A stretch of 64,000 nucleotides of DNA, from assembly GCA_914767715.1 (NCBI GenBank), contig OU612070.1, forward strand, positions 6,527,501 through 6,591,500, given 5' to 3'. Under the pieces are notes generated by a model. That model ran no database searches. It was not told where the DNA came from and worked only from the letters and a program-made list of their open reading frames with translations. Each line of letters starts with the position of its first letter. The first letter of the stretch is position 1. Source of the stretch: Membranipora membranacea (taxonomy: Eukaryota > Bryozoa > Gymnolaemata > Cheilostomatida > Membraniporidae). Made by a program: the position numbers and the translations under genes. Of this stretch, positions 37,015 through 50,400 are shown piece after piece.

Positions 37015-37465
37015 GGTTTGTATGGACAAAATATGATTTTTAATCAAGTTTTCTATGCTGCTTTTTCTCAAACCTATTAATGGATAAGCAATTTAAGCAA
37101 AATTTTATACTACTTCCTGATTCTTTGCACAACCGCCAGAATTAACAAACACTATTTTTATTTACTGTACCAAAATTGACCCGTTTATTGTACGCCTGAA
37201 AAACAAAATAATGACTCTTTCTGGTTACTTCATTTTTTTATTAGACCCTCTTTTTGTTGTAAGTCTTTTTCAAACTTTATATATCATATTAGGTTTTCAT
37301 AAAGATAATAATTACACATGAAAATTATTGGATATGAATTTAGCTTGGATTTAGCTCAAACATGGTGGACTATATTGCTAAAAGGAAATGACATTATCAA
37401 AATAATCATTGGACGGGTGTAACAAAGATTGAGGAATGTATTTTTCCCAAATTGTATGGTGACCT

Positions 37466-37620
37466 CATTGAATTACAAACAAGACAATTTCTCAGGCTAA
37501 TTATTCATGCTACTAGGGACAGCCAATCAGATAACAGTCAGATGGGTCCCTGTGTTTAGTGTCCTAACCGTATAACGCTATGATATTATTTCCATTCTAA
37601 GAGAAGAATCTAATTCAGTG
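37466..37620. mobile_element. hAT-like MITE, 155 bp
   Basis: Absent from copy 1 at 19,137 (ATGGTGACCTACTTTGCC). Flanked by an exact 8-bp duplication GGTGACCT (37458-37465, 37621-37628). Ends CATTGAATTAC ... CTAATTCAGTG form an 11-bp imperfect inverted repeat. Confidence 0.75.
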
Positions 37621-37814
37621 GGTGACCTACTTTGCCAGCGCTTCAGTTATTGGCAGTGGCTGATGTATAATGGGAAGTGCCAAATAAAAAGAGTACAATA
37701 ATAGAAATAAGTATACACTAAAATGGCAAGAGACATCTTCTCACCTTGTCGTAAGGCCAAGAAATATGTGACAAGAAAAATACTTCAGGTTGATCGATTA
37801 ATATTTCATTTAGA

Positions 37815-38437
37815 GACTTTGTTTGAGGCTGCTCTTTTGTATCACATCTTATTCTCCATATTTTCTTCTATCATGTGAGCGATTTTCAGCTTTAGAATCC
37901 AAATATTGAGGAAGTTATGGCCTCTCAAACTTCCAGGGTGATTGCCTTCAATCGGCATTGGGAATAAGCGGATGTTTCCCCTGGGGTATGTCACAATCAT
38001 AGACATGTGGCATAGACATTATGAGTTATTAGTTAATACACTAATAATCACACAGATAAGATGATGATCAAAATTCAGACCTGGGTGGGAATCGAACACA
38101 GGGTCCCAATACCTATAGGCAAACGACGCTACCATCACGCCACTTGGATCAACTAGGTTAGCCAGGAGACAATATAGCTGAGTATTAGCGCGTCGCCTGC
38201 AAAGCCATTTGGACCTGGGTTCGAGACCGTTACAGATTTAAACTTTTTGATCATCAATATTAGTGACGTACCCTAGGGATTGCCGGCTGATTCTTACTGC
38301 CGATAAATTGCCGTCACCTTGGAAGTTTGAGAGGCCATAACTTCCTCAATATTTGGATTATAAAGCTGAAAATGATGATAGAATAAAATATGGAGAATAA
38401 TATGTGATACAAAAGAGCAGCCTCAAACAAAGTCTTT
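37815..38437. mobile_element. Foldback element with two head-to-head tRNA-like heads
   Basis: Absent from copy 1 at 19,326 (CATTTAAGACACACTGC). Ends AGACTTTGTTTGAGGCTGCT and its inverse; arms continue through GGCCATAACTTCCTCAATAT on both sides. Towards the centre, a minus-strand tRNA-like head (38081-38144, B box GTTCGATTCCC) and a plus-strand one (38165-38235, B box GGGTTCGAGACC) point away from each other. The target duplication is 2-4 bp (TA to TTTA), not resolvable. Confidence 0.7.
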
Positions 38438-39016
38438 AAGACACACTGCATATATAGATTGTTGTATATGATACCATACAAGTGGGTATAAACCTAGTAT
38501 GATAACCATATATATGAATTTTATTTGCCGATCAGGTCACCTCTACGTGTGAGATGCTTGTTCAATGACAGACTTTCTGCATATGACCTTAAAACGTAGA
38601 CTAAGTCCAGGCCTACAATACATTTACTGCAGTGATTGCCTCAATTTGTCAAGAGATTATTTTCGATAAGAAAAACTTGTGACACGGCAAGTTGGTGTGC
38701 CTAAGAGTCAAGATCTGAACAGCAACCACATCTACAAAGGTTTCGAGAGCGGTCTGAGCATCTTGATGTAACAGAATTCTGGCACTAAACACATATGCAG
38801 ATGAGTATCTGGCTATAAAAACTGTTTTATTTTTTTAAGAGAAAATTTGAGCAAATGAGAGCATGCACTTGGCAAGGTTTCATACACAGAATCATTGAAA
38901 TAATCTACATATGCAAATTACATTATGCTAGTTTATAAGTGTGTGCCGGTAGCCTTGTGACAAGCTAAGGGTGCCAGGCGGTATGTGTCAGTAAGGCACA
39001 AGTCATTACAGTGCAG

Positions 39017-39172
39017 TTAGGAAAATGCTGCCGTCAAAGCAAAATCATATAAGTTCTGCCGAGCTCCTAGAACAGAGGTCACTAAGATTAATACTCCCAT
39101 GGCGTGAGCAACAAAATTTTGAGCCCATATTCCAACTTTGATGAAACCTCGCCGCTCACTACATAGACAGCT
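39017..39172 (-). CDS. Possible alternative last exon of the STPG4-like gene
   Basis: After acceptor CTATGTAG, minus-strand sequence stays open in the phase left by the exon 40038-40066: ERRGFIKVGIWAQNF, a hydrophobic stretch AMGVLILVTSVLGA, and a stop near 39,017. Nothing in it resembles PG-rich repeats, so it may be chance open frame. Confidence 0.2.
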   Translation of the reverse strand, partial: SCLCSERRGFIKVGIWAQNFVAHAMGVLILVTSVLGARQNLYDFALTAAFS

Positions 39173-40034
39173 GAATGTTTCTGAGCGATATTCTGCTGTC
39201 ATTATCAGCAGTGCAATATTGACTATGTTTACGGAAAATAAGACTCAGGTCTACGGCTGAAAGGAGCAGGAGAAGAAAAGTCCGTGTACGCGTCCCATCT
39301 TTCTGATGGTTTTACTCTGGCTCGGGTTCTGTATTGTTGAATCGTACATCCCTGGTCCAGGTACACGCTAAATATAAATATCATGATGTAACATACAGTT
39401 ACGGGATTGACTACATCAAGTTTGATCCACTATGACTGCATACTAGTTGCTCCCCTTCCACTAAGTCACCAGTCACCAGTGGCCAGGGTACAATGACCAG
39501 TGACAAGCGAAGAGGGGGGGGCAACTCAGAATGTAGGCGAACGGACGAAACTTGGTCTAGGTCTGACTACATTTATGTCTGGTGACGAGGAGAAAACTTA
39601 TTTCTCTTCTTATAGAAAACTAGGTCAGGAGGTGGGAGGGTATGTCACATCGTCTGGTGATTTCATGACAGCTGTTGTTGTGAGTGAGGAGATCCATAGA
39701 ATAGTGACAGTGGCAATTTATGAGTTATTTGTTAGCTTGGGATGGCATAAGTGACAGAAGAATTTCCATTCTCACAATTCTGTCCGAAGTTGTTTTTTTT
39801 TGTAGCGAGACCCCTAGACAACGTTATGGCTCATAGCCCATAAATTGACTATGAGACTGCCATAACACTGTTGTATTATTAAACAGCCAGTTGAGATAGA
39901 ATTTATTATTGCGTGTGATGGCACATTTTGAATGCATGTCTAGCAAAATATTTTGCATGTAGCGGAATGATCAAACTTGGGAGATCTGATTACTTCTAGT
40001 TCTCCTGATAAGAGTTGGTCAAGACTAAGGTACT

Positions 40035-43000
40035 TACTGTGTGTGAGGTCTTAAATCTCGGTGTTGCTGATTTAAAACTAGAAGATATAATAGGTATACA
40101 TGTCTGCGACCTAGCGTTGTACTGACCTGGAGCAGGTCCTTCTTTCTGTGAACATAATTGATGCAAAAATTTGAATGAAATGTGTTCAAATAAGAGTATA
40201 GCTTAAAATCAGCTGACACCGAGCCAGCTTAACACCGCAATAACTAAATTACATTAGTGGGGAGTTGCCCAGTTGTGTCAAAAGAGAAGACAATTTGTTT
40301 GATCCTTGTCCGTGTGAAATAACGTCACACCTAAAAAATTGAATTCTTTGCACTGCTTCAGGAAAAATCTTTAGCCGACAAAATAAGGAACTCAGTTCGC
40401 AATGAAATAGAAGAAATGTATACTACTCACTGGTGTGAAATACACAGTAGGGAATCTCTTGCTTCCAGATTTGAATGTGTAATTTCTACAGAAGAAAAAA
40501 CATAATTGGATTAACCTCAATACAGTAAATACAATACAACACGACATGGCCTGGCGAAGGGTAAATTCTGCAGCTAAAAATGAATCAGCAATTCAAAAAC
40601 TCTAAGTTCCATGGTGGTGGCAGACCTTATTCTAAGAATATGATTCAATCCTGTGGCACATAGACATGCACCGATATTGATATATCAATACCAACGGAGC
40701 TATGATGTCCGCTGTCCATGGTATTAATCATGCATACATCATCAGCAGCCTGGAAAAGCTACACCTGATGTCATAAAATATTCCTCAGTGAGATACAGAC
40801 AAAGCTATATTCGCATAGACTGAGCCCCCCCCCCCACCCCCAGACTCATGCCCCCCTCCAACAGACCCCCCAAACCTGGACAAGATCTATTGTGTAATAG
40901 TGGAGAGGTAATCAAGGCTATGTACAGATTCCAGTCAGGAGATTTCATCACATGAACTCACTTATTATTGGGGTCGTTGACTTTCGTTGAGAGATATTTG
41001 GCGGTCTCATACTGGTTTGGTGCTACCACAATCTTTTTATCTCTTATATTCTCATTCAGTATGTCCCCAGCTCTTCCGGTGTTTCTGAATCTATATGTCA
41101 TCGATGGCATGCTGTCAAGAAGAAATATAGGCTGCTGTATTTGAATCACAGAATCGAGTATGGCTTAACATAGAGGAAAGATCTCTGCAGTCATCGATAG
41201 TATTTTGAGAAAAAATCTGCAATATTTGTCACACTGATCACGTGATTGACTATCGCATGTATGTCTCAGATCGATAGAGAGTGAAATAAGTCATGTAGCT
41301 TCAGTACCATCACAAGGAATTTGTGGTGATGACCCAAGGTCTTTTTTCAAACTTAGGGGCGGGCACATGAGGTTCTCAAGCTAAATTGACTTTATCAACA
41401 CAAGATACTCAGAGTGTGTACTCTAGATGTCAGTGTGAGTAGTTGAACTTACAGATCAGAGAACTGTTTGAAGTTGTATGCCCCTGGTAAAAGTTCCTCC
41501 CCTTTACATCCAATAGTCGGTTCAAGCTTCCTACCATGTGACTTAAAACTATAAGTCTGTCTACTCTTCTCCAAATCTGATAGAAATGTGTCTGCTTCCT
41601 CGACTCCATAACTGCTTGGAATGGGTGTCTCCTGAAATTCAGCAACGCAAGTAAATGCAGCTTGCTTGAACTAAATTTATCGTGACAAGTTATTTTGATT
41701 TGGTTTTCATAACTGTACCCACGCAAACTTTTAAACAAATTATCATCTCTGCTACAGTGATATGGGATCAATATACCAATATGCCACAATTTAACACAAT
41801 CTAATAACCTTGAGCTATTGTTGTTGTCTTAGGGATGAAAGGTAGCGCCACTGTCGCTACAATGAAGCGGTAGTCTACGTTCCAAGAGTATCTAGCCTGT
41901 TTTGACGAGCTTCGGTGGGGAATTCTCATCCCCCCCACAGAACAAAGCTTGTCAAGACAGGCTAAAGAATATCCTGCCCTATATAAAGATAAGCTTACTT
42001 CTAGTTTCAGATTGATTAAACAACTTTCTCAAACATACCCTGATATAAGTTCTCCACCATTTTTCTCTACCAGACTTTTCTCCCTCATACTCCTCAGCTA
42101 AACCTGATCTAACCTGCAACATTAAATGATATAAATAAAAATATGTTTGGGGTTGATCAAGTCTTCGAGACATTTTTTATCAGAAATCTTGGGTCTTGAG
42201 ACACTGTTGCGTATATCCTAGAGAAGGAAAGTGTTTGAAGGAGACCAAGTTTGCCTCTTTGAACATGCTTTAAACAGCGAACTTTACGGCTAGCTAACAT
42301 TTACCAAGCAAATGTGCTAGCTAACATTAAGTCAATGTCAAACTAGCTTACCTAAACTCATGCTCAAATTTACTCCCCTATGGTAGATGTGTTTAGTAAC
42401 ATTTATCTTATATCTCATAATTAGAGCAAATAATTTGGCAATGTTAATTTTACAACAATTTTATCTTGTTAAAAATCATGATAAGGAATTGGCTGAGCAA
42501 ACTTGCATGCAAATAGCTCAATGATGATAAGTATGAGTAGAGTAAGGTAACCTTGCAATAACTTGCCAGGGTTGCTAGCCCTAATTTGTCCGGATCGCTC
42601 ATATGACAAGGGGTTCAGAGATAACAGCAGCAGGGGGCGGAGGAGGCAGCTATAGCTATATATTGTACCAGTTTGAAGCTGTTGCCACAGAATTTTGCAG
42701 AACAAATCAAGGCGTTTTGAATGATCATAGTCATTTTAAAGAAATGAATGCATTAAATAAAAAAACTGGTTCACTGGTTCAATCTCAGATGGATATAAAC
42801 ATCGTTGGTTACAGAGCAATGACCTCTAGTTTTACACATTGCTTCTGAGACAGCATGAAGTAGATGAGCGATGCAAACTACCCGAGGAATAATTATGGCA
42901 GCAGCGAATGTGCTCAATATACAAACCGAATTTCTAGAGTCCCTTGGTGAGTAATGCTGAGAAACAAAAACTAATTTGTTTAAATGTCGTAACTAAAATA

Positions 43001-44331
43001 TTTCTCAACAAAATATTCTGAATGGAAATGAAAAGAAGTCTTTAATCAAAAGCGCACAATGGAAAAACAAAAAGTAGTGTATTTTCTCTGTTAATGACAA
43101 CTTGGTTAAGTGCAGTAAATCCTATCGCCAATGGGCAAAACTAGAGTAGTTTCCAGCATGCCACTGTTTAGAATTCCAAAAACTAAACTATAGCGGTTAT
43201 GGTATATATTTGCCTCAATCTCAATGAAATTATGTTGTTGACACCTTCATTTAAACTGGAGCTGACAAAAGCAAACACATTAAATACTTATGGTAATCTC
43301 TGTTAGCTCTTTAGCTGTCAGTCAATTTGGAAAGCTATCAGTGATATTTGGTGAAATTAAATATTTATCAATAATGACATTTAACTAAATTCAAGCTGAT
43401 TCTAGACTGGCAGTGATACGCAGGCAGACTTCAGACAACGTTCAGTCTGGTTGAATGTCTGCAAGAAAAACACTTGCAGGTTGTGTGAGACAGAAGGCTC
43501 GTTCAACAAACAATTGGCCGAGGAATATGAAGATTGCGAGTGATGGGCCAATGCAAAGAGATCACAACTCTACTATAACTTACCTGTACATTGGCTCCTT
43601 TGTATTTACGATCGTACACAGGCACTCTGACTTTCTCCACAGCTTTTTTCTTCCTTTTCTGTATGACTGTCGGTCTGGCTATGTCTAATGTTTTACCCTC
43701 TGTGTGATAAACACAAAGATTGATTGGAATACGACTTCCCCACCCTGGGGGCAAGAGTCTAGGGGAGGGGGGGGGGTGGGCTCAGACTTGAATACTACCA
43801 GAATTACAGGGTCAATCCTAACTGACAAAAACTAGCTAGCTTGGAGTTATATTTGTTGAGTTAGCAACCTCAAGTCTCAAACACCTTATTATCATTCATT
43901 TATCAGTAAAAGTATCAACAGCTCAGTTTAGAACAGGCAAATGGTTAGAGAACAGATGTAGGCACTTAGTACAGTATAGTCCACTTGAGTAAGAGGCACA
44001 TTACCAGCAAGCACAACATTTTGAGTCTGAATTTTATCATGGTAAGAAGTTAGTCTCCTCATCTCCAGAATCAAGCCAGGCATGGTGACATGAAGCCTGT
44101 CTTGACAAGTTTGTGGGTGGGGGACTTGCCAAACTTAGCACGGTGACATGATCTTCTGACAAATCTAAGCTTTTCTCTGGCATATATGAACCTCTAGTCT
44201 CATAGACATATGGCATGCATGCCTCAGCCACTGGCAAGTATGCGTGTCCTGAATTTTTTAACATTTTCATAACAAATACTGCTATACGCCTCACCTTGAA
44301 CTGAAGTAAGAGCTGGGGCTACAGCAGCCAT
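40035..44331 (-). CDS. STPG4-like: STPG4-like sperm-tail PG-rich repeat protein
   Basis: Minus-strand exons: 44295-44331 (ATG, MAAVAPALTSVQ), 43584-43699, 42039-42113, 41453-41631, 40962-41111, 40431-40485, then 40038-40066. Phases match throughout. Motifs are EKWWRTYIR, ETPIPSSY, YSFKSHGRK, ELLPGAYNF, SMTYRFRN and SGSKRFPTVYFTP. The WW followed by TPIPxxY and the YxFKxxGRK and RFPTxYFxP blocks resemble STPG4 (C2orf61), a sperm-tail PG-rich family member. The family recalled here is tied to flagella and gametes; its role here is inferred. The end is ambiguous. Reading straight through exon 7 stops at 40035-40037 (about 214 residues). Alternatively its GTAAGT donor joins an exon near 39,165 that runs to a stop at about 39,017. 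It shares strand with the ZO gene, 1.8 kb downstream of it. Confidence 0.62.
41893..41965. repeat. Short foldback with TAGCCTGTCTTGACAAGC-type arms
   Basis: TAGCCTGTTTTGACGAGCTT and AAGCTTGTCAAGACAGGCTA flank a G/C-run centre. The same arm recurs at 44096-44115 and as a near-perfect small palindrome at 57209-57235, so it is a dispersed short family in the gene introns. Confidence 0.55.
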
Positions 44332-46148
44332 TTTAACTGTGTATAGTCACTTTGATCTGATATCGGTCCAATTTGAACTTCAAGAACGCCTAGAAGTATC
44401 ACAAATTCAAATACTTAGATGTGAGTTGAGCTCAGAGCGATGTCGAGTGCGATCAACAATAATATTGACATGCCGCTGCCTTTGGCGTAAAGCCACATAA
44501 AAGAATACTCAAGGCAAAAGATTTTGTGACTCTTTTTGAAAGCAACCATATGTCAAGTCTTGTCTGTCTCGTATTTCTCAGATTCACCAGTCAGGCTTCA
44601 AACATACAACATGGTTGTAGACTCAAAGCAAAAGTAGATGGTTCTAACATCAGTCGACTAGTTTACGCCGGGCCCACGATGATAGGCAGATGTTGATGGA
44701 TATTTACCTGGAGATGTTCGTGTTCAGCTGTACTAGATCCTCGTCATATCAGCAGCATATTCACAGCACTTTTATTAAGCTACTGTTCTTGCTTTACAGC
44801 TATTTCTTTTATCTATTCATACAATACACTTCAAGTCTAAGTTCCGTTAACGGATATCACCAATAGCAACCGTAATATTAAATGTATTGAATATGTTATG
44901 TGATTGCATTGTACCAGGTAAAATATTACGTTCTCCGTGTTTATAAGTTGTAATGTATATTGTCCACAGAACAATGACAGTAACAATAGTATGTTTAAAA
45001 ACCAATAACACTTAATGCAGTCCTTTCACAGTATCTATTGAACTTGTTATACGGCTCAATGATATGAAGTCGCTGCCAGGCTGCCAAGCAATGTATGCCG
45101 AGCCGATTGATATTTGATTTTTAGGTGTTAAATTTCAGTTTATTTAGGATATTTATGTAGTCATTAAAGTCTGACATTCCATTTAATCTCGTCCCATTTC
45201 AAAACTCAATTTCAAGTATTTCAGGTTTCAAAGATACTTATATTTGTTCACTTGTCTGGTAAGTTGAGTATTTGTGGCTCCAACATGCGACATGGCGAAT
45301 ATAAATACTGCTGAAGGCTATCAAAGCTCAGCAACAAATCCAATGTTGGAAATCCATCACTAAATCGTAGTCGCATACTCAGCAGCTAGAGAAATTTTCA
45401 GGTCCGCATTCCACAACAATAACAATTGCAATAGCAAAACTTACACAACTTTGCAATTATTACATTCGCGTACGCGTTTTTGTTGTGGACAAGTTTTTTA
45501 GGCGGCACAATGGGTGATAAGTAGTTATCCCTCTCTTTGGAGAGTGTATATAACTCCTGGAGCAAATCAATTTTAACAAGCAAGACAATGTTGTAGTTAT
45601 TGTAGTATAAATACAATCATGTACAAAAATAATCTCATTACTCAAATTCTACATCAAATCAAGGAAAAAAAGATGATATGAGTTTTTTAAGTAATTAGTA
45701 AAAATCAATATACAAGTAAAGATTGATCAATGAGGTCTGTAGATAGATATGTACAATATTAGTGTGTAATAACTTAAAGTTTTCGTTGTTAAAAATCCTA
45801 GATATCGTTGACGCTTCAAGAAAAGCAGGACCCATTATTTGAAGACATTGCATTAAAAATATCACATTCTAATAAGGATATGTTTTTTTATAGAAAATTG
45901 TATATGTCTCTACAAGGTATGCGTTTCCCTAATCTCGAGAGGAGGGGGGGGGGGAGAGACTAGACTAATATACAGTATAAAGATACAAACACACATGGCA
46001 GTGGTATTATATAGAATAAGTCTGTGAACAGTTTACTGTATATCGTTTGGAAGAATTGTTATAACAAAAATGAGAAAAGTAGCCAAAAAGTTGAACTGTA
46101 AAAGAAAATGGATCACACTGAGCTGTGCCTTGTAACTGCCGGCAGAAG
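44332..46148. other. Intergenic interval between ZO 3' end and STPG4-like start
   Basis: Contains the ZO 3' untranslated region and, before 44,331, the presumed promoter of the STPG4-like gene on the same strand. AT-rich, with a poly-G/A run near 45,945. No coding exon or repeat family was recognised. Confidence 0.5.
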
Positions 46149-47432
46149 TTAGAAGTGATCTACTAACACAGACACAGAATTAGAGCTAGTTCTGTTCTGA
46201 GGGTCGACGTTGCTCAGATTTATACTTTGCCAGTTATTTCCCTCATTAGTGTCGTTAGATGATTTCAGAGAAAAGTTCCAGCTGTCTGAATTATCTGATG
46301 CGTTGTGTGGTAGCCTCAGCTCTACAGGTAACTGAAACTTAAGTCCATGCGGGCCGCACATTACGAGGGGAGACAACAATGTCTCTCCTTTATCTTTGTC
46401 TAGTGAGGACATTAGGCTAGAATCCTGCTGGCAGACCTGAATATAAGAAAATCACATAAATAAATAATCTTGCCATGTATTTTCATCAAGCCGGAGTGCC
46501 CAGAGGGAAATATCAAGGTGCCCAAAAGTCACTTCAGTGCAACCATCACAATATTAACTCTAGAACATCAACCACCTAATACAATCAGTGATTGAGAAAC
46601 ACTACAGACTGAGTACAGATATAATTTGACAGACCAACGTTAGGCATCGACCTGGGGTCTTAGAAAATGAAACAAATCATCACAATTAGATTTATGTGAC
46701 AACAGAGCTCTTGGTGATATTGTGAAATTCAAGCACCAATGCTCAGTGTGAATATTTTGTGCAGTCTCTTATATTACCAATTTTATTATATAATTCAGAA
46801 GTTTGGTTTAACTCTTGCACGGCAAAGGAGAGGTCGCGGCTATTATCTCCTTTTTCTACCTCATACAGCTGTGACATTCCTAATTTGATTTCAGATCGAA
46901 TTTTTAGTACTGCAGTAAATTTTATTAATGTCGAAGAGCATATTTTTAACAAACATTATGTTCCAGGTAGGAAAACATTTTTTTCAGCTAAGTGCCGCAC
47001 AACTCGCTTTTTAAACAGTTTCATACCTTTTAGTATCAGACTACTAAATGATAGCGCCTTCTTACAGTCACCATAATTTTGCTTCATCATTGATGATACG
47101 CAATAAAAATAATCTCTCTCTCTCTCACCAATATATAACCAAATTATTAAAGAATTGAGAATATGAAACTCTTGTCAAGTGTAAATCAATGCAGAATGTA
47201 TTTTGTGAAGTAGTGAAAGCTGCTTCAGCAAATATACCAAACTTATGTAAGTGATGATAATAATATTACCTTGAAGTAGACTTGCTGTCTCACACCGTGG
47301 GCTATGGCATTAGGAGGAAAGTATATACTAACACCGGTAGACTCAGAACTTAAAATTCCACCGGCAGAGTCAAACGCCCCTGTCTGTGTGTCTAAAAGTA
47401 TATGGTTCTCAGGCGTTGGCTCCATCTCCATT
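46149..47432 (-). CDS. ZO gene, C-terminal ZU5 domain (exons 26-27)
   Basis: Exons 47270-47432 and 46149-46436, about residues 1158-1307. [48 protein letters not shown] and the final SVSVLVDHF followed by a stop match the ZU5 domain at the end of ZO-1. This marks the protein as ZO-1-like and not ZO-2/3-like, which lack ZU5. A loop inside the domain ([12 protein letters not shown]) is Asn-rich. Confidence 0.94.
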
Positions 47433-50400
47433 CTATAATGACATCAGAGAATCATGATTTATAGATATTTTATATGAATACAATATAATATAGGTTTGCC
47501 TACTGAATAATGGAAATTTTGTTATCATCTTCGGATGCGGATCTGATGAGAGTTGAGCCAATGAACCAGAAGAGGATGGGAAAACCGCTGAGCAATCCAT
47601 CTGTGCATAGTCTGTTCACTAGCACCCCCATCTTTGCAAGAAATGACATCTTGTGTTTTGATTATTACCAAAGTAATTACTTTAGCATTAAAATTAGACC
47701 AAAAAGATAACAAAGAAGCTTTTTCCACCAATATGAGGAAGCAGACATGGGTTGCTAACGCATTGAACCATATACCAGCGAACACCAATTCATATATAAT
47801 AAGTAAAGCTAGAGCTGGAGTGCTCAACTGCATCCCATGATGTCATATTCAAGAATAACATATGTAATGTAATCTCCTAAATGAGCATATGAAGAAAAAG
47901 ACTGGCCCCAGACTGTATTGCTTAAATTTTATTTTTTGATTTGATTAGGATTTTAAGGACACTGCGTTACGGGAGTTATGAAGCCATCTTGTGCTATCCA
48001 GATTAAGCAGACAATGAGCTGTATTTACCGTAATATATCGACAGGTATCGCCTGAAGAGCACCTGCACTACTTCGCCTCAAAGACTTGAGATTCGAATAC
48101 CTGTCATGTAATAACAGCCTTGCATTGAAATACCATTAGATCATTCAATAAAACTTGTTATTTATATTTATTGAACATTAAAACAATCACAACCCCAACA
48201 GGAGGAAATGATGTTAACACCATAAACTCAAAAAAATTACCATTGATAATTATTATTAAGTCTATGGTAAAAATTAAAAGTAAAGGAAAATGGCCGATAT
48301 ACAGCAGAGTCAATCACTTACCCTACGGTTGGGTTATTTTTGGGATAAGAGTCGAACGCACTGTTCAGCTCTGGTTCAGGCTGTGTGTCTCGCTTGGAAC
48401 CATAAAATGGCTTATTGGTAACAAACTTTTTGTAACTCTCAAATGATGATGAGGTTCTTCCGGGCTCCTGTAAAACATAATAGTGGCTTATGACAAGCAT
48501 GAGACAACCAAACATAAACAGAGGCTGGATATATGTGTCGCACGATATAATGATATTGTCTTCCCTTGTTAAAAGGAGTTACAACTCCAATATTAATAGG
48601 CAACTATCTCTAGATTTCCCTGACAATAACCTCTATATCATAAAATATACAACATCCAGATGTGATTTCATCAATGGTCAGTATAATATAATTAGTGACT
48701 ATTATCCCTGATATCACCTGGTAGTTGTTTCCCAAATGAATATTCTCAAACCATAGATAGTCTTAAAAAAAACAAGAACAAAAATCTCATTTTCATTAGT
48801 CTCTCAAACAAGCACATGGAATACTTAACACACCTGCCCTTGGCCGTTTAGTTGAGATAAATCTGATGCCTCTTTGCTGTCCATGTAGACTTGATTTGAG
48901 AAGGAGGCCTGTGTACTGTGCTGAGGTTGTACACTCTGAGACATGGGATGATGTGTAGATCCGTGTAAGGATAAAGGAGGAGGTGGTAGTATAGCAGGCA
49001 TAGCGTGGAACACATCATCAGGTCCTGTACTAGCACTAGTAGCTGCAGACATCGAGCGACTCATCATATGTGGGGCAGCATAATGTCTGTGGATAAATAT
49101 CATGTATTGGTAAAGTAATGTATCTCATTGACTCCGGTGTATAAAATTCATGGAAATGAAACATATTAATTCTACGCATATCCATGTTATTGACCAGCTA
49201 CCGTTTCTTGTGACACAAAAATCTGGTAACACATAAAACCAGCTACATATGCAGGAACTGTAGCAGCTCATCCTCTATGACACAGTGGATAATGTATAGA
49301 TAGAACAAGGCATTTTATACTTCAATATACAAAGTAGTAAAATATATTGTTGAGACATCATCAATGCTGTGCAATGCGGGTAATACTTCATAGATATATA
49401 TTTATATATACATTTCTATTGCATCAAACATCATCCGAAGATGTTCTCCCTGATGTGCTTACCCATTGACTCTAGGACTCCTTGGAAGAGGTGTAGAATT
49501 GAAAAATCCGTTTGGAGGTCCACCACCTGTTGGGGCGGGTGAGTGGGGCAAACCAGAGGTGGGACCAGAAGGACGACGAGCTCTACCTCCAGGTCCAGGA
49601 GCGTAAGGGTTTAGATCATCATGATATACTCTGTACAAAGAAACAACAGTAGAAATGGCAAAAATACTTTGGATGTGATGGTTGCTGAGGCGCTCGTTTA
49701 GTTCACAGGCAGTTCAGCCTGTTACTACTCTAATGCTGCAAAAGCGATAATTGTATTTGGCGACATGTTTCGCAGTATTTCTGACAGGCTAAAATGCGCA
49801 TATTAAGGCAGCCTACAAAAACAAGCTGTAACAAAGTCTAGCTAAGCCGCAAAGTAATCAGATAATTTGGATCCATTCTTTCACAGATCCGATTGGAATC
49901 GGCCACGGGTCAAACCACTGTAAGGATACAGAAAGATCACAGCAATATAAAGTCAGACAGCAGTCTCTGCGCTTGTAATAATTTATACCTGCAAGTGCTA
50001 TGAACTTAAGTGTAAAAATATTGCATAACTACTGCGGAACTAGCTGCCAGATTTTAAATTGCTTTGGACTTTAGGTAGTCTAAATAAGGGAAGAGAATAT
50101 CGGGCTGATCATACATGCTCAGGCAGTGGTAGTTAGTATGTCCCTCAGTGAGAGAGGGGCAGTAGAGTACCTGTTAGCGTTCTCATAGTTGCGTGGAGTT
50201 TTTGGATCGTCACCGTTTGTCATTCTAGCATCTAGTGACATGGTGTGATTGAGTCGTCGTCTCCCCTGACTATAGGGGCTTTCAGCGTACATACCATTAT
50301 TAGCACCCATTGAATCAGATCTGTAAGCAAGGCTGTCTTATAACATGCTGCTAATACATTACTAAGAAACGCTACTTTCCCACATGAAACCATTGTGGAT

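Larger units (their letters stand above)
22700..38957. repeat. Copy 2 of the tandem segmental duplication
   Basis: Same orientation as copy 1. The offset shrinks from about 23.0 kb at the start to about 19.1 kb at the end because of insertions and deletions in both copies. Similarity to copy 1 ends abruptly after GTGTGCCGGTAGCCTTGT. The start is at or before 22,711, where gene B ends; its counterpart for gene A is off the left edge. Confidence 0.82.

Noticed and set aside
38081-38235. Two genuine tRNA genes
   Set aside because: B boxes are good but the acceptor and anticodon stems do not fold convincingly by eye, and both lie in an insertion absent from the paralogous copy.
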